Shown: positions 5,354 through 13,884, numbered from the stretch's first letter. The stretch is 41,199 nucleotides of DNA from Lachnospiraceae bacterium (GCA_017473905.1 JAFUJA010000025.1:1-41199); one strand, 5' to 3'. The notes: generated from the sequence alone by a model not told the origin. A program made the numbers and translations.

Positions 5354-6409
5354 TTACTGACCGGCATATTGTTTCAGTTTCGCAACCGCAGGCGGATAAT
5401 CGCCGCAGCTTTGGAAGAAGGTAACGGCATCCTTGGTATTTCCCAATGCTTCATAAATAAGTCCGATATGATAGCGGGGAAAGGTGGAATTTGTATCTTC
5501 TCTCCAGTGTTCTTCCACCGTAAGTGCCCTCATGAATTCAAGGATGGCTTTTAAAGGCTGATTGTTTCGAATATAAATAAGTCCCATCAGACATAAGAAA
5601 TCCGAAGTGGTTGCAAATTCTTCGTGAATTCCTTCAAAAAGTAACGCTTCTTCATAAAGTCCCAGTTTCAACAGAGTTTCTCCGTATCCCAGAACCATGA
5701 GCTGAACAAAGTGCAAGGAAGGATCTAAATCGTAACTGGTTCCCTTGCGATACCATTCCAACGCTTCTTCCGGCTTTCCTTCCAAAGAACACGCCTGTCC
5801 TAACTGGAAGTGAAGATAGGGATTGTCAGGGTCTGTTTTTAAACGCTCTAAAAGAAGGTTTTTATCACGGAGAGCCTTCTTTTGCTTTTCTTCCGGTGTG
5901 CCTACATATCCGTCATGAAGTACCGTAAGAGGGATGTTACAGAGAATGATCTTTTCTCCGTCTTTTCTTACCACCTGTTCGTGAATGGTTCCTTCATAAT
6001 GATACATGGTGCGGTTAAAAAGTCTTTCTACCCGGTCATTCATACATGCGGTAGTTCCCTCTGTCATATTACGACGCAGAAGAACTCCTACCATGTGGGA
6101 AAGCGTGGGGACAGTAAACTGTTTTATTTCCTCCAAGTCAAAATCTTCCACGTATTCATCGCAGTCTAAAACCAGAATCCAGTCATTGGATGCCTTGGTA
6201 AGGGAAAAATTCCTTGCTGCGGAGAAATCGTTTATCCAGGTAAAATCATAGATTTTATCCGTGTATTTGGCGGCAAGTTCCTTGGTTCTGTCCGTGGAAC
6301 CCGTATCTACTAAAATGATTTCCGCATTCATTTTAGCGGCGGCAGATAAACAACGCTCGATTCTTTTTTCTTCATTTTTTGCAATCATGCATATGGAAAA
6401 ATTACCCAT
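5354..6409 (-). CDS. GT2 glycosyltransferase with C-terminal TPR repeats (paralog A)
   Basis: This is a GT-A fold family 2 glycosyltransferase that would transfer a sugar from an activated donor in the cytoplasm. The 351-residue product starts SICMIAKNEEKRIERCL, has VDTGSTD at 34-40 and the metal-binding DCDE at 82-85. TPR-like helical repeats (about residues 205-345, such as HFQLGQACSLEGKPEEALEWY) suggest a protein acceptor. The start at 6409 is set by AAAGGAGG; upstream in-frame codons belong to the intergenic gap. It lies 23 nt after paralog B in the same operon and faces the flagellin gene. Flagellin as acceptor is an inference from position and the TPR part. Confidence 0.86.
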   Translation of the reverse strand: MGNFSICMIAKNEEKRIERCLSAAAKMNAEIILVDTGSTDRTKELAAKYTDKIYDFTWINDFSAARNFSLTKASNDWILVLDCDEYVEDFDLEEIKQFTVPTLSHMVGVLLRRNMTEGTTACMNDRVERLFNRTMYHYEGTIHEQVVRKDGEKIILCNIPLTVLHDGYVGTPEEKQKKALRDKNLLLERLKTDPDNPYLHFQLGQACSLEGKPEEALEWYRKGTSYDLDPSLHFVQLMVLGYGETLLKLGLYEEALLFEGIHEEFATTSDFLCLMGLIYIRNNQPLKAILEFMRALTVEEHWREDTNSTFPRYHIGLIYEALGNTKDAVTFFQSCGDYPPAVAKLKQYAGQ

Positions 6410-6432
6410 GGCGATACCTCCTTTTGGGGGAT

Positions 6433-7497
6433 TTATTTTAGTTGTGCAATTCGGTTTAGTGCGGGAGTGAAATCGCCGCATTTTTTATAGTAGGAGACTG
6501 CCTCTTGGACATGTCCCGTACATTCGTAAATGACGCCGATATTATAAAAAGCACGATAGGAATTGGCACCTGTAACCTTGCTGACTTTTTGTTTGGTGGC
6601 ATTGATAAATTCCCGGATTGCCTGTTCAAACATTGCATTGTTCATATAAATAAGTCCCATGAGGAAACAGAAGTCTGCGTTAATTGCAAAGGTATCATAA
6701 ACACCCTCCAATCCCAATGCCTCTTGGTAACGTTTTGTGTAAAGAAGGGCATAACCGTAGGATTCTACCATGCTTTGTACATATTCCAAACGAGGGTCTA
6801 AGTCGTAAGTAAGAGCCTTGCCGTAAGCCTCTACCGCGTTTTCGTAATCTTCCATCATAAAATATGCCTGCCCCAGCTGAAACATAAAGTATGTATCATC
6901 GGGATTATTTTGAAGCTCATTTTTTAAAAGTGTGATATTGCGAAGGGATCTTTTGGCTCTTGTTTCCAAATCCCCGGAATATGCCATATGGTCAAATTCC
7001 GCATTTAACGTAAAATAGGAAACCGGAAGAGCGGACTCATTAGGAATAATCTGCTCGTGAATACTTCCTTCGTAGTGATACAATGATTTACGAAACAGGC
7101 GGCCCATTGCTTCCCGCACCGTTCTGGTTTCTCCCTGCTGGGTATAGGTATCCGTTCTGAAGATACGACCGATTCCTCTGGGATTTTGTTTGATAAGCTT
7201 CTGATTATTTGCTTCGTCCCAGTCTGTCAGATGTTCATCACTGTCCACTGTAAGGATCCAGTCATTGCATGCATGACGGATACATTCATTCCGTGCTGCG
7301 GAGAAATCATTACACCATTCAAAGCGGAACAGTTTGTCGGTATATTTTAAAACCATTTCCGGAGTCCCGTCTGAGGAACCGGTATCCACTACCACAATTT
7401 CATGACCGAGAGGAGTCAGTCTTTTTAGACATTCCTCTAAAAGCGCACATTCATTTTTAGTGATGATACAGATGGAAACGGGGATTTTGTCAGTCAT
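6433..7497 (-). CDS. GT2 glycosyltransferase with C-terminal TPR repeats (paralog B)
   Basis: The 354-residue protein has the same plan as its neighbour: SICIITKNECALLEECL at the start, VDTGSSD at 37-43, DSDE at 85-88 and a shared NDFSAARN segment. TPR-like repeats (for example FQLGQAYFMMEDYENAVEAYGKAL) fill the C-terminal half. The two are clearly paralogs that have diverged throughout, so a tandem duplication followed by change of donor or acceptor is likely. AAAGGAGA precedes the ATG. It is the first gene of a two-gene minus-strand operon next to flagellin and is probably involved in protein (flagellin) glycosylation. Confidence 0.86.
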   Translation of the reverse strand: MTDKIPVSICIITKNECALLEECLKRLTPLGHEIVVVDTGSSDGTPEMVLKYTDKLFRFEWCNDFSAARNECIRHACNDWILTVDSDEHLTDWDEANNQKLIKQNPRGIGRIFRTDTYTQQGETRTVREAMGRLFRKSLYHYEGSIHEQIIPNESALPVSYFTLNAEFDHMAYSGDLETRAKRSLRNITLLKNELQNNPDDTYFMFQLGQAYFMMEDYENAVEAYGKALTYDLDPRLEYVQSMVESYGYALLYTKRYQEALGLEGVYDTFAINADFCFLMGLIYMNNAMFEQAIREFINATKQKVSKVTGANSYRAFYNIGVIYECTGHVQEAVSYYKKCGDFTPALNRIAQLK

Positions 7498-7606
7498 GGT
7501 TTTCTCCTTTTATCCTGTCAGAAGATAAGGTATAAAATTTCTGTTTGTATGTATAAAAATATCATATCATTTTAGTAAAAAAAATGGAAGATTCCCTTCC
7601 CATTTC

Positions 7607-7635
7607 TTGACGAAAAAGCAGAAAAAAACTATACT
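7607..7635 (+). promoter_or_regulatory. Sigma-A promoter of the DUF3880-type gene
   Basis: TTGACG (7607-7612), a 17-nt spacer and TATACT (7630-7635) form a near-consensus promoter. The predicted start near 7642 puts the ATG at 7676 inside the transcript. Confidence 0.82.
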
Positions 7636-7675
7636 TGTTTATAAGGGAAAAACAATTGGAAGAAGGCGTAGTATT

Positions 7676-8863
7676 ATGAGAATACTTTTATGTGAATGGG
7701 GTACGTTTAATGAGCCTGTCATAGAGAAGACGTTAAGGGATATCGGACATTTTGTCCGTGTTATTAAAAGGGAAGAAGCCCATAAGGATGACATAGAAGC
7801 GGAAGTGCTGTATCTTGCCAATGCGGCTAGGGAATATCATGCGGATATTTTCTTTTCCGTAGATTATTTTAATGCTTTGGCGTCTGCGGCAAAGCAGGCC
7901 GGAATTTTATATTATTCCTGGTTGTTTCATCTTCCTCAGTGGAATCTGTATTCTTATCAGGCACAGCTTCCCTGCAATCGTATTTTTATATTTGACCGGG
8001 CGCAGATTGAAGAATTGAAGCGCAGAAATGTACAGACTGCCCAGTATCTGTCATTGCCGGCTGACAAGCAGTTGTTTGAAAATGCCATGGAAGGTGCTGC
8101 TACCAAAAAGAATAAGTATCAGGCAGATGTGTCTTTTGTGGGAAGTATTTATGAAAGTGCCAACAATATATTCAACCATATGAAGCCTGAGGACAGGGAA
8201 ACAGAAACCTACAAACAGTTGGTGGAACTGATCAAAGAGAAGAAGTTTTCTTACGGAAGAGGTGTTCTGCGCAGAGGGGTTTCTGATGAAATGGTTCAGT
8301 TTCTTGCCAAGGCTACGGAGGGCGACAGAAATAATTATTTCTTTGCGGAACGGGAGGATATTGCCCTGCAGTCCGTACTTGCCCGTAAAATCACCGTAGA
8401 AGAGCGTAAAACCGTATGTCGTCTTTTGTCGCGAAAGTTTGATATGAAGGTATACACGGTTTCCAATACGGAACGATATCCGGAAATTATCAATTGCGGT
8501 CCGGTGGACTTTCAGAAGCAGGCGCCCCTGATTTTTAATCAGAGTAAAATTAACGTTTACGTGACGCCGAGAGCAATTCAGACGGGAATTCCCGGAAGAG
8601 TGCTGGAAATTATAGCCTGTCAGGGCTTTGTTCTGACCAATTATCAGGAGGATTTGGCGGCAGAATTCGAAGAGGGCAAAGAGATAGTAATGTATCGCAG
8701 CCTGGAAGATCTGGTTGCCAAAACCAATTATTATCTGACCCATGAGGAAGAACGTCAGAGCATTATCCGTGCCGGTTATGAGAAGGTTATGCGTGAATAC
8801 AATTATGCGGAGAAACTGCGTAAAATTCTGGATACCAGAAGCGGCAGCAACTTTGGATTCTAG
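7676..8863 (+). CDS. DUF3880/CgeB-like glycosyltransferase
   Basis: This appears to be a GT-B fold glycosyltransferase. The 395-residue protein starts MRILLCEWGTF, with an N-terminal Rossmann-like half as in DUF3880 proteins. Its C-terminal half resembles the Glyco_trans_1_2 domain: SKINVYVTPRAIQTGIPGRVLEIIACQGFVLTNYQ and then YRSLEDLVAKTNYYLTHEEERQ. The start at 7676 is chosen because the in-frame TTG at 7607 is the -35 box of its own promoter. It diverges from the GT2-TPR pair, so a role in the same protein or surface glycosylation is likely. Donor and acceptor are unknown. Confidence 0.78.
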   Translation: MRILLCEWGTFNEPVIEKTLRDIGHFVRVIKREEAHKDDIEAEVLYLANAAREYHADIFFSVDYFNALASAAKQAGILYYSWLFHLPQWNLYSYQAQLPCNRIFIFDRAQIEELKRRNVQTAQYLSLPADKQLFENAMEGAATKKNKYQADVSFVGSIYESANNIFNHMKPEDRETETYKQLVELIKEKKFSYGRGVLRRGVSDEMVQFLAKATEGDRNNYFFAEREDIALQSVLARKITVEERKTVCRLLSRKFDMKVYTVSNTERYPEIINCGPVDFQKQAPLIFNQSKINVYVTPRAIQTGIPGRVLEIIACQGFVLTNYQEDLAAEFEEGKEIVMYRSLEDLVAKTNYYLTHEEERQSIIRAGYEKVMREYNYAEKLRKILDTRSGSNFGF

Positions 8864-8897
8864 TCGGATAAATTAAAAAGAAAAACCATCAAACAAT

Positions 8898-8957
8898 ATA
8901 CCCCCTGTTTGTGATATGTATCCGGAATTCCGGGTACTTACCGCAGACAGGGGGTAT
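8898..8957 (+). terminator. Bidirectional terminator
   Basis: ATACCCCCTGT (8898-8908) pairs with ACAGGGGGTAT (8947-8957). The palindrome CCGGAATTCCGG (8922-8933) forms an inner hairpin. It separates two convergent genes. Confidence 0.8.
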
Positions 8958-8976
8958 CATTTTGTTGTGATTATGT

Positions 8977-9882
8977 TTATTCCGCTTTTTCCAAACCGTA
9001 AGGATTGTTTACTGTGGTATTGTATGAGTCTACAATTCCTTCGTCGCGATATATGTCGTAGCCGGTTCCTGTGTTGGAAACCACGGAATCCGAAATGCGG
9101 AGGATTGCGATTTCCGCATTATTATAAATAACCGGGTGAATTTCCGTTCCGGCGCCGGTAACAGTGCATGCGTTTAATGTCATGTCGCCGGAATTGATGA
9201 TTACAATACAGTCATCCTCACGATTGACGGTGCAGTTGTTCATAATCATTACACTTCCGCCGTTATTACTGTTCCAGATGGAAACATTGGCGGTGGTGTT
9301 TTCTACTTTTACATTATTAACGGTTAAGGTACCGTAATTTACCAGTGATTTGGAGTAATCTCCGGCAATGGTATTGCGAATGGTTCCTTCGCCGTTGATG
9401 AGGAGTTTGCCACCGCAGGTAATGGTATCGTATCCCATACCGTCCAGGGTGTAACCGTTTAAGTTGAGAACAATATCGGAATCCACGGGGGTAACACCAT
9501 ACCCGTTATAATCTGCCGTTACGTGAATGGTGTGAGTACTTCCGCTTACCGCAGCATCAAAAGCTTCCTGCATTGTAGCGTATCCGACACCGTCACATTT
9601 GAAGGGAGAGGCGGTATACTGGAAATATACATTGATAACCGTGTCTTTTGACAATTCATCGTGGGAAAGGCTCCATGTTCCTGCATCCCATACAACATTT
9701 GCTTCTTCGTTGTCACTTTCCACAGAGATAATATCATAAAAGTTCCTGTCGGGAACTGTCTCCGCTTTTATGCCGTCCACATAGTAGTAAACCGTTGCTT
9801 CCGCTTTGCCGCAACCGGTTAACAGAAAGCACATCATAAGGGACATGATAAAAGTCAGAAGGCATGTCCGTAATCGTATCAT
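8977..9882 (-). CDS. Lipoprotein with parallel beta-helix repeats
   Basis: The 301-residue product has a basic N-terminus, a hydrophobic segment and the lipobox LTGC (residues 21-24), so it should be anchored to the outer face of the membrane. The mature part contains repeating short strands rich in N, T, V and G (for example LVNYGTLTVNNVKVENT, SVMIMNNCTV, GDMTLNACTV), typical of right-handed beta-helix or pectate-lyase-like folds. No catalytic residues are recognisable; glycan binding or surface display is possible. It is a single gene with its own promoter at 9937-9965, divergent from rmlD. Confidence 0.72.
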   Translation of the reverse strand: MIRLRTCLLTFIMSLMMCFLLTGCGKAEATVYYYVDGIKAETVPDRNFYDIISVESDNEEANVVWDAGTWSLSHDELSKDTVINVYFQYTASPFKCDGVGYATMQEAFDAAVSGSTHTIHVTADYNGYGVTPVDSDIVLNLNGYTLDGMGYDTITCGGKLLINGEGTIRNTIAGDYSKSLVNYGTLTVNNVKVENTTANVSIWNSNNGGSVMIMNNCTVNREDDCIVIINSGDMTLNACTVTGAGTEIHPVIYNNAEIAILRISDSVVSNTGTGYDIYRDEGIVDSYNTTVNNPYGLEKAE

Positions 9883-9936
9883 AAGTTCATCCTTTCTTTC
9901 TAAATAAAAAACTACAAATTTTTATATCCAAGGTAA

Positions 9937-9965
9937 ACTATAACATAGAACCTTTTAAATCGCAA
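9937..9965 (-). promoter_or_regulatory. Promoter of the beta-helix lipoprotein
   Basis: On the minus strand, TTGCGA (9960-9965), a 17-nt spacer and TATAGT (9937-9942) preceded by TGT form an extended -10 sigma-A promoter. Confidence 0.65.
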
Positions 9966-9985
9966 AAAGAAAATTGTGGGAAGCC

Positions 9986-10014
9986 TTGCATAAGTTTCCA
10001 ATTGCGGATAAAAT
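9986..10014 (+). promoter_or_regulatory. Promoter of rmlD
   Basis: TTGCAT (9986-9991), a 17-nt spacer and TAAAAT (10009-10014) form a sigma-A type promoter back to back with the lipoprotein promoter. Confidence 0.65.
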
Positions 10015-10063
10015 AACATAGGATGAGAACTTATTTTAAAAAGTACAGAATGGAGATTTTGAG

Positions 10064-10912
10064 ATGATAAAATTGATTATCACCGGTGGAAACGGCCAGC
10101 TCGGACGTGCCATCAATGCATTATATAAAGACAGAGAAGATATCTGCTGTGTGAATACGGATGTGGATGATCTGGATATTACCAATCTTGAAGCAGTACA
10201 GGAATTTGTGGCGAAGGAAAAGCCTTACGCAATTATTAACTGTGCTGCCCATACCGCAGTGGATGCCTGTGAGGACCAGGTTGACCTTGCATATAAAATC
10301 AATGCAATCGGTCCCCGCAATCTGGCAATTGCAGCAAAGGCAAACGGAGCGAAGCTCATGCATATTTCCACGGATTATGTATTTGCAGGTGATGCGGATA
10401 CTCCCTACAGGGAATTTGACGAGCCCGGTCCCCAGGGCGTTTACGGAGCAAGTAAGCTGGCAGGGGAACGTTTTGTGGAGAAGTTTGCAGACAGATATTT
10501 TATTATCCGTACCGCATGGCTTTACGGCGACGGAAAGAATTTTGTGAAGACGATGCTCCGCCTTGCGGAAACCATGCCGGAGGTGGGTGTTGTCATGGAT
10601 CAGGTGGGAAGTCCTACCAGTACAACGGAGCTTGCCAAGGCGATGGATGCCCTGCTTTTTACCGACAATTACGGTACCTTCCACGGAACCTGTGAAGGTG
10701 TTTGCAGCTGGGCAGATTTTGCGGAAGAAATTTTCCGCCTTGCAGGGAAAGACACTAAGGTAAAAAGAATTACCAGCGGTGAATTTGCAGCAAAGGCAAA
10801 ACGTCCCGCATATTCCGTTTTGGATAATTACATGTTCCGTCTTACCACGGATTTTACATTTGCAGACTGGAAGGATGCAATTCGGGAATATATGGAGAAT
10901 CTTGAATATTAG
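10064..10912 (+). CDS. rmlD: dTDP-4-dehydrorhamnose reductase
   Basis: RmlD catalyses the last step of dTDP-L-rhamnose synthesis, the NAD(P)H-dependent reduction of dTDP-4-keto-L-rhamnose in the cytoplasm. The 282-residue extended SDR protein shows the nucleotide-binding GGNGQLG (8-14), STDYVF (102-107) and the catalytic YGASK (Y127, K131). Length is typical. It stands alone between its own promoter and a bidirectional terminator; rmlA, rmlB and rmlC are not in the window. It shares an upstream intermediate (dTDP-4-keto-6-deoxyglucose) with the WecE enzyme at 33713. Confidence 0.93.
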   Translation: MIKLIITGGNGQLGRAINALYKDREDICCVNTDVDDLDITNLEAVQEFVAKEKPYAIINCAAHTAVDACEDQVDLAYKINAIGPRNLAIAAKANGAKLMHISTDYVFAGDADTPYREFDEPGPQGVYGASKLAGERFVEKFADRYFIIRTAWLYGDGKNFVKTMLRLAETMPEVGVVMDQVGSPTSTTELAKAMDALLFTDNYGTFHGTCEGVCSWADFAEEIFRLAGKDTKVKRITSGEFAAKAKRPAYSVLDNYMFRLTTDFTFADWKDAIREYMENLEY

Positions 10913-10950
10913 AATATATAATCAGCGTTTGCGGATGGACAAGCGCTCGG

Positions 10951-10996
10951 ACATAAAAAAGGAACCACGGCAGACTGTCAGGGTTCCTTTTTATGT
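10951..10996 (+). terminator. Bidirectional terminator after rmlD
   Basis: ACATAAAAAAGGAACC (10951-10966) pairs with GGTTCCTTTTTATGT (10982-10996). It serves both rmlD and the convergent DUF212 gene. Confidence 0.87.
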
Positions 10997-11018
10997 GTAA
11001 TGGGAAATAAACAAATGA

Positions 11019-11513
11019 TTAAGCGGGAATTAAAAATCCCAAAGTATGCAGGTAGGGAATCAATGTGCAGTAGATTAATGCAATAATGATACCGAGAATT
11101 GCGCCGACAACAACCTGAAGAGGTGTATGTCCGACAAATTCTTTTAACTTCTCGTCGTAAGAAACATCTGCGCCGAGGCGTTCAATGATTTCTACAATTT
11201 CGTTTAAAACTGTTGCCTGAATACCTGTTTCGCGACGTACCCCGCGGGCATCGTACATAACGATGATTGCCAAAATGGCGGAAATTGCAAAGAAGGGAGA
11301 ATGGATTCCTTCGTTAATTACCACGGATACGGTCAGTGCACAAACAGTTGCGGAGTGACAGCTGGGCATTCCGCCGCTTCCTACCAGACGCTCGGGAACG
11401 AATTCCTTGGTAAGAATCAAATGTATAATGGTTTTTACAATCTGGGCGATGCCCCAGCTTAAGCCGGCGGACATCAGTATCTGATTGTTCAAAAGCTCGA
11501 TTACATAGTTCAT
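11019..11513 (-). CDS. DUF212 / divergent PAP2-family membrane protein (YuiD-like)
   Basis: The 164-residue protein has about four membrane helices. It carries the DUF212 signatures GGMPSCHSA (47-55), YDARGVRRETG (87-97) and GHTPLQVV (128-135), which resemble the phosphatase motifs of PAP2 enzymes. The family may act on a lipid phosphate, but no reaction is established. It is encoded alone with a promoter at 11577-11605. Its place beside polyprenyl-phosphate glycan genes makes lipid-phosphate recycling an attractive but unproven idea. Confidence 0.85.
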   Translation of the reverse strand: MNYVIELLNNQILMSAGLSWGIAQIVKTIIHLILTKEFVPERLVGSGGMPSCHSATVCALTVSVVINEGIHSPFFAISAILAIIVMYDARGVRRETGIQATVLNEIVEIIERLGADVSYDEKLKEFVGHTPLQVVVGAILGIIIALIYCTLIPYLHTLGFLIPA

Positions 11514-11576
11514 ATGTAGTTTATCCTCTTTTCCTTTCGGGGAACTGAATCCGATTCTTTTATATGACTAAAATGT

Positions 11577-11605
11577 ATTATAACCACTTTTAGGGGAAAA
11601 TACAA
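11577..11605 (-). promoter_or_regulatory. Promoter of the DUF212 gene
   Basis: The minus strand shows TTGTAT (11600-11605), a 17-nt spacer and a perfect TATAAT (11577-11582). Confidence 0.65.
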
Positions 11606-11607
11606 TA

Positions 11608-11636
11608 TTGTCAATCCCGGTTTTTTCTAGTAAAAT
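11608..11636 (+). promoter_or_regulatory. Promoter of the membrane protein at 11685
   Basis: TTGTCA (11608-11613), a 17-nt spacer and TAAAAT (11631-11636) form a sigma-A promoter. It starts 2 bp from the divergent promoter's -35 box, so the two probably compete for polymerase. Confidence 0.7.
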
Positions 11637-11684
11637 GACCGAGTAGATGGTTAAAATGCATAAAATGTAACAGTCGGAGTCAAA

Positions 11685-13280
11685 ATGGACAAAACTAAGC
11701 AGCAGAAAATAAAAGACGGTATTCTTGCGGGATTCATGATCGGAATCCCTGTTTTGATTGCAATTACCGTTGGAATCGTTTATTGGATAAAAACCGGACT
11801 TTTTCCGGAACCCGGTTTGAAATGGAATGATGAAGCAGCTTATTTGCAGATGATTAAAAACTGTATTACATCGGGGAATCCCGTAGGATATTGGGGATTT
11901 AACGGAAATCATGCCATTGTGGGAACCGGCGGAGCGTGGAGCCCGGCAATTATCTGGCCCTATGCTATATTTGCCTTTTTATTCCCCATTACGCCCGGAT
12001 TTGTATTCTTTGTGAATTTATTTTATATTACCCTGGCAAATGTGCTTTTTTATCTGGCTGTGAAGCCGGAAGGAAAGTATTCACTGCGTCTGATTTTAAC
12101 CCAGGCAACATCTGCAATTCTGATTCTTTATCTTTCCGTGAATATGTCGGAAATTTTCAGATATGCAATTGCAATCGTAATTGCGGGCCTGTTGTACAGA
12201 ATGTTTTTTAAGGAGTGTGCCGGATGGATTAAGTATGTGGCAACGCCCCTGTTGATTCTGGCAGCAGTGCAGGTATACGTGTTTTTTGCCTTTTGTGTGC
12301 CCGTTTATGTATTTGCGCTGATGAAGGGAAGCAAGCTTTGGAAAAAGCTCCTTGCCGGTGTCGGTGGAATGGGTGTTGTAGCCCTGGGAAGCTATTACCT
12401 GCTTCACCTGATTTCCAGTAATTATAACATTCATAAAACGGAAACCCTTTTAAATGCCGTAAAAGCCATGGATGTGACCGGAGCACTGGTGGCGTTTCTC
12501 GGTATGGTAAAACAGGGCATGAGGGAAGTATATCTTCTGTGGACATATATTTATGCAAATCCCCTGATTCCCTGGCATATTTTCTTCTGTATTGCGTTGG
12601 TTGCCGTGGCAGGTATTCTCGTATTCTTTTATTTTAAAAATAAAAAGAAGGATACGGAAGAAGCCGGAGCAGATAAAAAGCATGATGCCATCCTCGGCGG
12701 AATTGTGCTTTACAGCATCCCGTTGTTTTATTTTATGTATATGACATTGTACTCCATTGAGCCTTTTACCTTTGTGAGAGGAACACAGATTGCGGTGGTA
12801 TTTTCTCTCTGGCTTTTGTGTATGATGAAAAATAAAATTCTTTATTATGTGGTCATTGCCCTGCAGGCAATCAGTCTCTTCTTCCTGCCTGCCAATATGG
12901 ATACTTTTATGGAAAACAGGTATCAGACGCAGGAGCAAAAAGAAGAGTGGGCAGTCCTGGAAGCGGAATTTGCGGAAGTTTTTATTTTGGATGAAAACCT
13001 CGGCCCCTGGGCAAATACGGTATGTATGTTTACCATGGAGCCGAAGCCCATTTGTGCCCTGCCCGGAGGCTTTGGTGTGAATTTTATTATGGATGACGGG
13101 GTGTTTCCGGAAGAGGCGGGATATCTGTTGTTCTCCAAGGAAAATCCGGAAGATTTGAATCGGGAATGGGTGGAAAAAAGTTTTGCCGTGATTTATGAAT
13201 CCTACGGAGAACTTTTGGACCGGAATTATTCCGTGATATATGAATCGGAGGATTATGTTGTTTATCGTAAAAATAATTAG
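11685..13280 (+). CDS. Polytopic membrane protein, GT-C-like
   Basis: The 531-residue protein has about ten or more hydrophobic helices between residues 15 and 405. A soluble C-terminal domain of about 125 residues follows (FAEVFILDENLGPWANTVCMF onward). The first extracytoplasmic loop carries acidic residues (N48 D49 E50), as seen in lipid-phosphate-sugar dependent GT-C glycosyltransferases. I do not recognise a named family, so the enzyme class is an inference from topology. It is monocistronic, with its own promoter and terminator, just outside the main glycan cluster. Confidence 0.6.
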   Translation: MDKTKQQKIKDGILAGFMIGIPVLIAITVGIVYWIKTGLFPEPGLKWNDEAAYLQMIKNCITSGNPVGYWGFNGNHAIVGTGGAWSPAIIWPYAIFAFLFPITPGFVFFVNLFYITLANVLFYLAVKPEGKYSLRLILTQATSAILILYLSVNMSEIFRYAIAIVIAGLLYRMFFKECAGWIKYVATPLLILAAVQVYVFFAFCVPVYVFALMKGSKLWKKLLAGVGGMGVVALGSYYLLHLISSNYNIHKTETLLNAVKAMDVTGALVAFLGMVKQGMREVYLLWTYIYANPLIPWHIFFCIALVAVAGILVFFYFKNKKKDTEEAGADKKHDAILGGIVLYSIPLFYFMYMTLYSIEPFTFVRGTQIAVVFSLWLLCMMKNKILYYVVIALQAISLFFLPANMDTFMENRYQTQEQKEEWAVLEAEFAEVFILDENLGPWANTVCMFTMEPKPICALPGGFGVNFIMDDGVFPEEAGYLLFSKENPEDLNREWVEKSFAVIYESYGELLDRNYSVIYESEDYVVYRKNN

Positions 13281-13295
13281 AAATACAGGAAAAAT

Positions 13296-13327
13296 AAAAG
13301 AGCCTGCGGTATGCCGCGGGCTCTTTT
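13296..13327 (+). terminator. Bidirectional terminator
   Basis: AAAAGAGCC-TGCGG pairs with CCGCG-GGCTCTTTTT over a TATG loop, with A-tracts and T-tracts on both sides. It separates the convergent genes at 11685 and 13757. Confidence 0.88.
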
Positions 13328-13385
13328 TAAAGCTGACTTCTATGAGAAAATATGTTTAACATATTTCCTTTCTTCAGTATGTTTC

Positions 13386-13757
13386 TCAGCCTGCCAAATC
13401 CAGACGGATTTTGTCTGCAAGGCGGCAGATGTATTCGCTGTTGGTAGGACGGTTGCGTCCGGAAAGAGAAGAATATCCGAATAATTCTTCGAATGTGTGA
13501 GTATTTCCTCTGCTCCAGGAAACCTCAATTGCGTTGCGGATTGCCCGTTCCACCTTCTGGTCGGTGGTGTGGTAACGCTTCGCAATGGAAGGATAGAGCA
13601 GTTTTGTAACACTGGTAATAATCTCCATATCCTGTTCGGAAATCAGGATGGCTTCTCTTAAGTAGTGGTATCCCTTCAGGTGGGCAGGTACGCCCATGTC
13701 CAGCATGATTTTGGTAACGTAACGTTCCAAATCAACGCAGGTCATGTTATTTCTCAT
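13386..13757 (-). CDS. Orphan Spo0A-type effector (DNA-binding) domain protein
   Basis: The 123-residue protein is essentially the C-terminal domain of Spo0A with no receiver domain. It has MGVPAHLKGYHYLREAI (21-37), the recognition region TTDQKVERAIRNAIEVSWSR (64-83) and PTNSEYI (104-110), all hallmark stretches of the family. AAAGGAG precedes the ATG, so it is not a fragment of a longer ORF. Without a receiver domain it cannot be switched by phosphorelay. It could bind 0A boxes constitutively, or modulate full-length Spo0A. A perfect 0A box lies in its own promoter, and it diverges from the long glycan operon, which it may control. Confidence 0.9.
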   Translation of the reverse strand: MRNNMTCVDLERYVTKIMLDMGVPAHLKGYHYLREAILISEQDMEIITSVTKLLYPSIAKRYHTTDQKVERAIRNAIEVSWSRGNTHTFEELFGYSSLSGRNRPTNSEYICRLADKIRLDLAG

Positions 13758-13812
13758 GTCAATAATCTCCTTTCCATGACAAAAGTTGATAAGAAATGCC
13801 GACTACGGGGTA

Positions 13813-13841
13813 AAAATAACATATTTTGTCAAAAAAGTAAA
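13813..13841 (-). promoter_or_regulatory. Promoter of the orphan Spo0A-C gene with an internal 0A box
   Basis: The minus strand shows TTTACT (13836-13841), a 17-nt spacer and TATTTT (13813-13818) preceded by TGT. The spacer contains TTTGTCAAA on the plus strand (13825-13833), a 9/9 match to the Spo0A box TTTGTCRAA. A second, 7/9 match lies on the minus strand at 13775-13783. Binding would block this promoter. Confidence 0.6.
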
Positions 13842-13884
13842 TATTAAAAAATCGCGCGGTTTTATTTTTGCTCAAAGAAAAGAA

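Noticed and set aside
7607-7675. An upstream TTG start that would lengthen the DUF3880-type protein by 23 residues
   Set aside because: The TTG is the first half of a near-perfect -35 box with TATACT 17 nt later, so this stretch is promoter and leader. The ATG at 7676 begins the recognisable MRILLCEWGTF sequence.
13825-13835. TTGACA on the minus strand as the -35 box of the orphan Spo0A-C gene
   Set aside because: No -10 lies 16-18 nt downstream. The hexamer is part of the 0A box, and TTTACT-N17-TGTTATTTT fits better.
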